The translations under genes and the position numbers were made by a program. The notes beneath the pieces are model-generated. The model saw only the letters and a program-made list of their open reading frames with translations, did not search any database and was not told the origin of the DNA. Below, piece after piece: positions 30,954 to 34,170 of a stretch of 34,170 nt of DNA. Source of the stretch: Bacteroidota bacterium (GTDB taxonomy: Bacteria; Bacteroidota; Bacteroidia; Flavobacteriales_F; PHOS-HE28); assembly GCA_014584605.1 (NCBI GenBank), contig JACTMO010000076.1:1-34170 (forward strand), in the 5' to 3' direction. Numbering within the stretch: position 1 is the stretch's first letter; every line of letters starts with the position of its first letter.

Positions 30954-33749
30954 TCAGGCGCGCGCCTTGCGGCCGGTGGCGGCCTTTTCACCGGCGGGGG
31001 AACTGCCTGCGAAGGCCTGTTCGATGATCGTGACCTGTTGCTTCGCGCTGCGCTTGCTGCTGCCGGTGGCAGGTGCGCCGCTGGCCGGCCTGCTGATGCA
31101 CTCCAGGGGTGTCTTGAGCGCGGGCTGCAGGTGTGTGAGGATGTGCGTCCAGGCACCCATGTTCCCGGGTTCCTCCTGCACCCACAGGAAACGCCCGGCC
31201 TTGTTGTAGCGCTTCAACGCGGCCTTGATCGCATCGACCGGCAGCGGATGCAGTTGCTCGATCCGCAGCAGCGCCGTGTCGGTGATGCCGTTCTTGTCGC
31301 GATGCTCGGCCAGGTCGTAGTGCACCTTGCCCTGGGTGAGGATCACGGTGCGCACCTGCCCGGGGTCGGCGCCGGCGTCGTCGATGAAGGGCAGGAAGCG
31401 TCCCCCCGCCAGCTCGTCGAGCGGGCTCACGCACTTGGGGTGGCGCAGCAGGCTCTTGGGGGTGAACACCACCAGCGGCTTGCGGAAGTCCCAGGCCATC
31501 TGACGGCGCAGGGCATGGAAGAAGTTGGCGGGCGTGGTGCAGTTCACCAGCACCATGTTGCCGTCGGCGCAGCTCTGCAGGAATCGTTCCATGCGCGCGC
31601 TGCTGTGCTCGGCGCCCTGGCCTTCATAGCCATGGGGCAGCAGCAGGACGATCCCGTTCTGCGTGTCCCACTTCTCCTCGGCGCAGCACAGGTACTGGTC
31701 CAGGATGATCTGCGCGCCGTTGACGAAGTCGCCGAACTGCGCCTCCCAGATGGTGAGCGTCTCGGGGTTGGTGAGCGCATAACCGTACTCGAAGCCGAGC
31801 ACCGCGTACTCGCTGAGCAGCGAATTGTGGATCTGCAGCAGCGCCTGCCCCTCCTGGATGTGCTTCAGGTGGATGAACTCCTCCTCGCTGTCCTCCACCT
31901 TCACCACGGCGTGCCGATGGCTGAAGGTGCCCCGCTCCACATCCTGTCCGGTGAACCGCACGGGATGGCCCTCGACCAGCAGGGACCCGTACGCGAGCAG
32001 TTCGGCCATGCCCCAGTCGAGCACCTCGTCCGCCATCATCTTCCGGCGGTCGTTCAGGATCTTCTCCAGCTTGCTGAAGAACTTCTTGCCGTCGGGATGC
32101 AGCACGGTGAGCTTCTCCCCGATCCGCTTCAGCGTCGCCTTGGGCACCCCGGTCGCGGGTGCGGCAAGCAGGTCGGCGGTGCTGGCGCGGCGGAAGCCCT
32201 TCCAGCGTTCGGCCATGAAGTTGGTGATCTGCCCCACATCCTGCCGCCTGGCCTCGATGAGACGTTCGTCGAGCATGGCCGTGAAGCTGCGCTCCATCTC
32301 GGCGGCCAGCTCCGCGGCGCCCTCCACCCCGCTGTCGATGAGCTTGCGGGTGTAGATCTCGCGCGGATCGGGATGCGCCGCGATGGCCTTGTACAGCAGG
32401 GGCTGCGTGAACTTGGGTTCGTCGCCCTCGTTGTGGCCGTGTTTGCGGTAGCACAGGATGTCCACCCACACGTCGGTGCCGTATTGCTGGCGGTAATCCA
32501 TGGCCAGCTCCATGGTCAGGGCCACGGCCTCGGCATCATCGCCGTTCACGTGGAACACCGGGCACTGCGTCACCTTGGCCACGTCCGTGCAGTAGGTGCT
32601 GGTGCGTGCGTCGATGTAGTTGGTGGTGAAGCCCACCTGGTTGTTGACGATGATGTGGATGGTGCCGCCCACCTCGTAGGCCTTGAGGCCGGCCATCTGC
32701 ACCATTTCGTACACCACGCCCTGGCCGGCCACCGCCGCATCGCCGTGGATGAGGATCGGTGCGGTGGCCCCCTTGCGGAAATGGTCATCGCGCTCGATGA
32801 TGGCGCGGCTGATGCCCTGCATCACGGGCCCCACGCTCTCCAGGTGGCTGGGGTTGGGTGCCAGGGTGAGGCGCACCTCGCGGCCGCTGTTCGTGCGGCG
32901 CACCGAGCTGTAGCCCATGTGGTACTTCACATCGCCCTCCACGAGCTCGTCCGCGTAGTCCTTGCCGTCGAACTCGCTGAAGATCCGGTCGTAGCTCTTG
33001 CGCAGGGTGTTGGCCAGCACGTTGAGGCGGCCGCGGTGGGCCATGCCGATCACGTACTCGGTGATGCCCAGGGCGGCGCCATGCTCGATCACCATGTCCA
33101 GCGCGGGGATCAGGGCCTCGGCCCCTTCGATGCTGAAGCGCTTGGCCCCGATGAACTTCTTGCCCAGGTATTTCTCGAACACCACGGCCTCGTTGAGCTT
33201 GGCGAGGATGGCCTTCTTCTGCTCGATGGTGAGGACGGGCGTGTTGCGCGTGCCCTCCATGCGCTCCTGCAGCCACTTCACCTTGCCCGGGTCGCGGATG
33301 AAGCGGAACTCCGCACCGATGCTCTGGCAATAGGTCTGTTCCAGCAGGCCCACGATGTCGCGCAACCGGGCCGGCCCCAGGCCCACCTCGGCGCCTGCGG
33401 CGAACACCGTGTCCAGGTCGGCCTCGCCCAGCCCGAAGGTGGCCAGGCCCAGGGGCGGTGCGTACTTGCGGCGCTCGCGCACCGGGTTGGTGCGGGTGAA
33501 CAGATGGCCGCGCTCCCGGTAACCGTTGATGAGCTCGATCACCTTGAACTCCCGGGCCAGCTGCTCGGAGCCCGCACCGGCGGCCGGCGTGGCGGCGGGC
33601 AACACCTCGTGGTGCGTCCGCGCCAGCTCGAAGCCCTCGAAGAAGCGGGCCCATCCGGGATCCACCGCGGCGGGGTCCTTCAGATACTGCTGGTAGATGC
33701 TTTCGAGCGCGGCCGGATCGGCGTTGCTCAGGTAGGAATGCTTGTCCAT
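30954..33749 (-). CDS. sucA: 2-oxoglutarate dehydrogenase E1 component
   Basis: This is the thiamine-diphosphate-dependent E1 that decarboxylates 2-oxoglutarate. It has 931 residues, against 933 in Escherichia coli SucA. The N-terminal helix (1-45; [26 protein letters not shown]) is the usual E2-binding tail. [20 protein letters not shown] (235-254), [14 protein letters not shown] (335-348), NNQVGFTT (369-376) and VNGDDAEAV (401-409; the ThDP/Mg segment) are conserved, as is HGHNEGDEP (438-446). The C-terminal half has the transketolase-like pyrimidine domain ([32 protein letters not shown]) and the ending [12 protein letters not shown]. After it come about 70 less conserved, Lys/Ala-rich residues (to the stop at 30954), a somewhat longer tail than usual. 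A perfect -7-like box lies 19 bases before the start. It leads the sucA-sucB operon. Confidence 0.97.
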   Translation of the reverse strand: MDKHSYLSNADPAALESIYQQYLKDPAAVDPGWARFFEGFELARTHHEVLPAATPAAGAGSEQLAREFKVIELINGYRERGHLFTRTNPVRERRKYAPPLGLATFGLGEADLDTVFAAGAEVGLGPARLRDIVGLLEQTYCQSIGAEFRFIRDPGKVKWLQERMEGTRNTPVLTIEQKKAILAKLNEAVVFEKYLGKKFIGAKRFSIEGAEALIPALDMVIEHGAALGITEYVIGMAHRGRLNVLANTLRKSYDRIFSEFDGKDYADELVEGDVKYHMGYSSVRRTNSGREVRLTLAPNPSHLESVGPVMQGISRAIIERDDHFRKGATAPILIHGDAAVAGQGVVYEMVQMAGLKAYEVGGTIHIIVNNQVGFTTNYIDARTSTYCTDVAKVTQCPVFHVNGDDAEAVALTMELAMDYRQQYGTDVWVDILCYRKHGHNEGDEPKFTQPLLYKAIAAHPDPREIYTRKLIDSGVEGAAELAAEMERSFTAMLDERLIEARRQDVGQITNFMAERWKGFRRASTADLLAAPATGVPKATLKRIGEKLTVLHPDGKKFFSKLEKILNDRRKMMADEVLDWGMAELLAYGSLLVEGHPVRFTGQDVERGTFSHRHAVVKVEDSEEEFIHLKHIQEGQALLQIHNSLLSEYAVLGFEYGYALTNPETLTIWEAQFGDFVNGAQIILDQYLCCAEEKWDTQNGIVLLLPHGYEGQGAEHSSARMERFLQSCADGNMVLVNCTTPANFFHALRRQMAWDFRKPLVVFTPKSLLRHPKCVSPLDELAGGRFLPFIDDAGADPGQVRTVILTQGKVHYDLAEHRDKNGITDTALLRIEQLHPLPVDAIKAALKRYNKAGRFLWVQEEPGNMGAWTHILTHLQPALKTPLECISRPASGAPATGSSKRSAKQQVTIIEQAFAGSSPAGEKAATGRKARA

Positions 33750-33768
33750 CGGCGGCGGACCGGGGTGG

Positions 33769-33776
33769 CAAAGGTA
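33769..33776 (-). promoter_or_regulatory. Candidate -7 box for sucA-sucB
   Basis: On the minus strand TACCTTTG (33776 down to 33769) matches TAnnTTTG perfectly and is followed by CC, with 19 bases to ATG 33749. No TTTG -33 element stands out at the expected distance. It is the best promoter-like box in the window for a housekeeping operon. Confidence 0.55.
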
Positions 33777-33872
33777 GCCAGCGGACCGGGCCGATGTACG
33801 ACTTTGACCGTCAGGAGGTTACGACAACAGCCGCCTTAAGCTCCGAAGACGAACAAAGCAATCGATGACCCC

Positions 33873-34085
33873 TTACTCCGACCGCAGCTTCAAGACAAGC
33901 CCATTCAGCAGTTCAAGCTGGGCCTTCATCAGGTCTTCGAGTATCCTCGTACGCTCGCGGCTTTCGCCCATTAACCGCTCGACGACCTCCAGCGGCACAG
34001 TGTGCTGTTGTTGATTCTGAGTGCTCACATACCCGTTGTTCCCATGGTTATTGGTCAGCGACAATGACACTGGTGCTCTAGCCCC
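33873..34085 (-). pseudogene. C-terminal remnant of a small regulator-like protein, probably cut by the adjacent IS
   Basis: A minus-strand frame encodes about 65-70 residues ending at TAA 33873-33875. A GTG at 34070 could start it, but the frame runs on to a TAG at 34086-34088, right beside the proposed IS end. The sequence has an Asn/Gln-rich polar part (NNHGNNGYVSTQNQQQ) followed by a helix, VPLEVVERLMGESRERTRIL and on to LNGLVLKLRSE. That layout is seen in the tails of XRE-type helix-turn-helix regulators of Bacteroidota, whose N-terminal DNA-binding domain is missing here. The DNA is less GC-rich than its neighbours. It may instead be a small intact gene started at 34070. Confidence 0.5.
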
Positions 34086-34089
34086 CTAA

Positions 34090-34170
34090 TGACCCGGACA
34101 CGATTACAGTGGCAAAACTGTAAACTGTGTCCCGATGAGCAACAAACGGAAATTCAGCAAGGAAGAGAAG
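34090..34170 (+). mobile_element. Left end of an IS3-like insertion sequence (runs off the window)
   Basis: Composition and coding change at about 34089. TGACCCGGACAC starts at 34090 and could be the element's left end, as many IS3 elements begin with TG. A hairpin follows: GGACAC (34096-34101) / GTGTCC (34127-34132) enclosing ACAGT (34106-34110) / ACTGT (34117-34121). It is placed just before the transposase start, as expected for terminal structures that limit outside readthrough. The right end is outside the window, so the exact ends and target duplication cannot be seen. Confidence 0.55.
34135..34170 (+). CDS. Transposase OrfA-like N-terminus (3' truncated by window edge)
   Basis: Twelve codons from ATG 34135 read MSNKRKFSKEEK and continue past the window. 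A short basic start with (K/R)-(K/R)-(F/Y)-S-x-E-x-K is typical of the helix-turn-helix OrfA subunit of IS3-family transposases (PF01527), which binds the element ends. With so few residues the family is inferred from the pattern and from the palindromic sequence just upstream, not shown. Confidence 0.55.
   Translation, partial: MSNKRKFSKEEK

Noticed and set aside
30900-33839. A + strand open frame of about 979 codons antisense to sucA
   Set aside because: sucA is unmistakable on the minus strand; the antisense frame is a high-GC artefact.

Overview
The window looks like chromosomal DNA from a GC-rich member of the Bacteroidota, probably in or near the Flavobacteriales. Four things point there: type IX secretion (T9SS) sorting domains of types A and B, a PorP/SprF-family outer-membrane protein next to an OmpA-family protein, energy-transducer TonB and LytS/LytTR families in their Bacteroidota forms, and several start-proximal boxes resembling the Bacteroidota -7 element TAnnTTTG with almost no Shine-Dalgarno sequences. 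Genus cannot be told from the sequence alone.

Layout. 1-4626 (+ strand): the C-terminal end of a LytS-type histidine kinase, a non-coding stretch with a structured repeat (copy 1), a small winged-helix-like ORF, a protein joining a PUR-like nucleic-acid-binding domain to a Myb/SANT-like helix motif, then a TPR-containing LytS-type sensor kinase followed by a LytTR response regulator. 4635-10055 (+): a possible small ORF and a tight three-gene envelope cluster: a lipoprotein, a protein with an outer-membrane-barrel-like N-terminus and a periplasmic-looking remainder, and a polytopic membrane protein ending in a TonB C-terminal domain. The distal part of the lipoprotein gene and the barrel part of the next gene are strikingly AT-rich. 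10056-13142: repeat copy 2, a secreted PQQ/beta-propeller-like protein, and a gene-free stretch with strong palindromes. 13143-14828: two convergent genes (a DUF6134-like secreted protein and a DGQHR-domain protein of the DndB type) whose stop codons abut.

14949-27904 (- strand, read right to left): a T9SS cargo operon consisting of a 3251-residue adhesin-like protein with 31 tandem modules and a type B sorting domain, a PorP/SprF-family protein, and an OmpA-family peptidoglycan-binding protein. By analogy with sprB-sprF, the second and third products probably export and anchor the first. 28176-29561 (-): a second T9SS cargo, with a type A sorting domain and two related halves. 29674-33749 (-): sucA-sucB, the E1 and E2 components of 2-oxoglutarate dehydrogenase. 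33873-34170: the remnant of a small regulator-like gene, apparently cut by an IS3-like element that runs off the right edge.

The most interesting items are a 281-bp intergenic element present twice with about 97% identity and the same nested-hairpin architecture; the composition break inside the 762-residue gene that falls at its domain boundary; the three-gene TonB/barrel/lipoprotein cluster; and the 31-module giant protein in which every module carries two cysteines.
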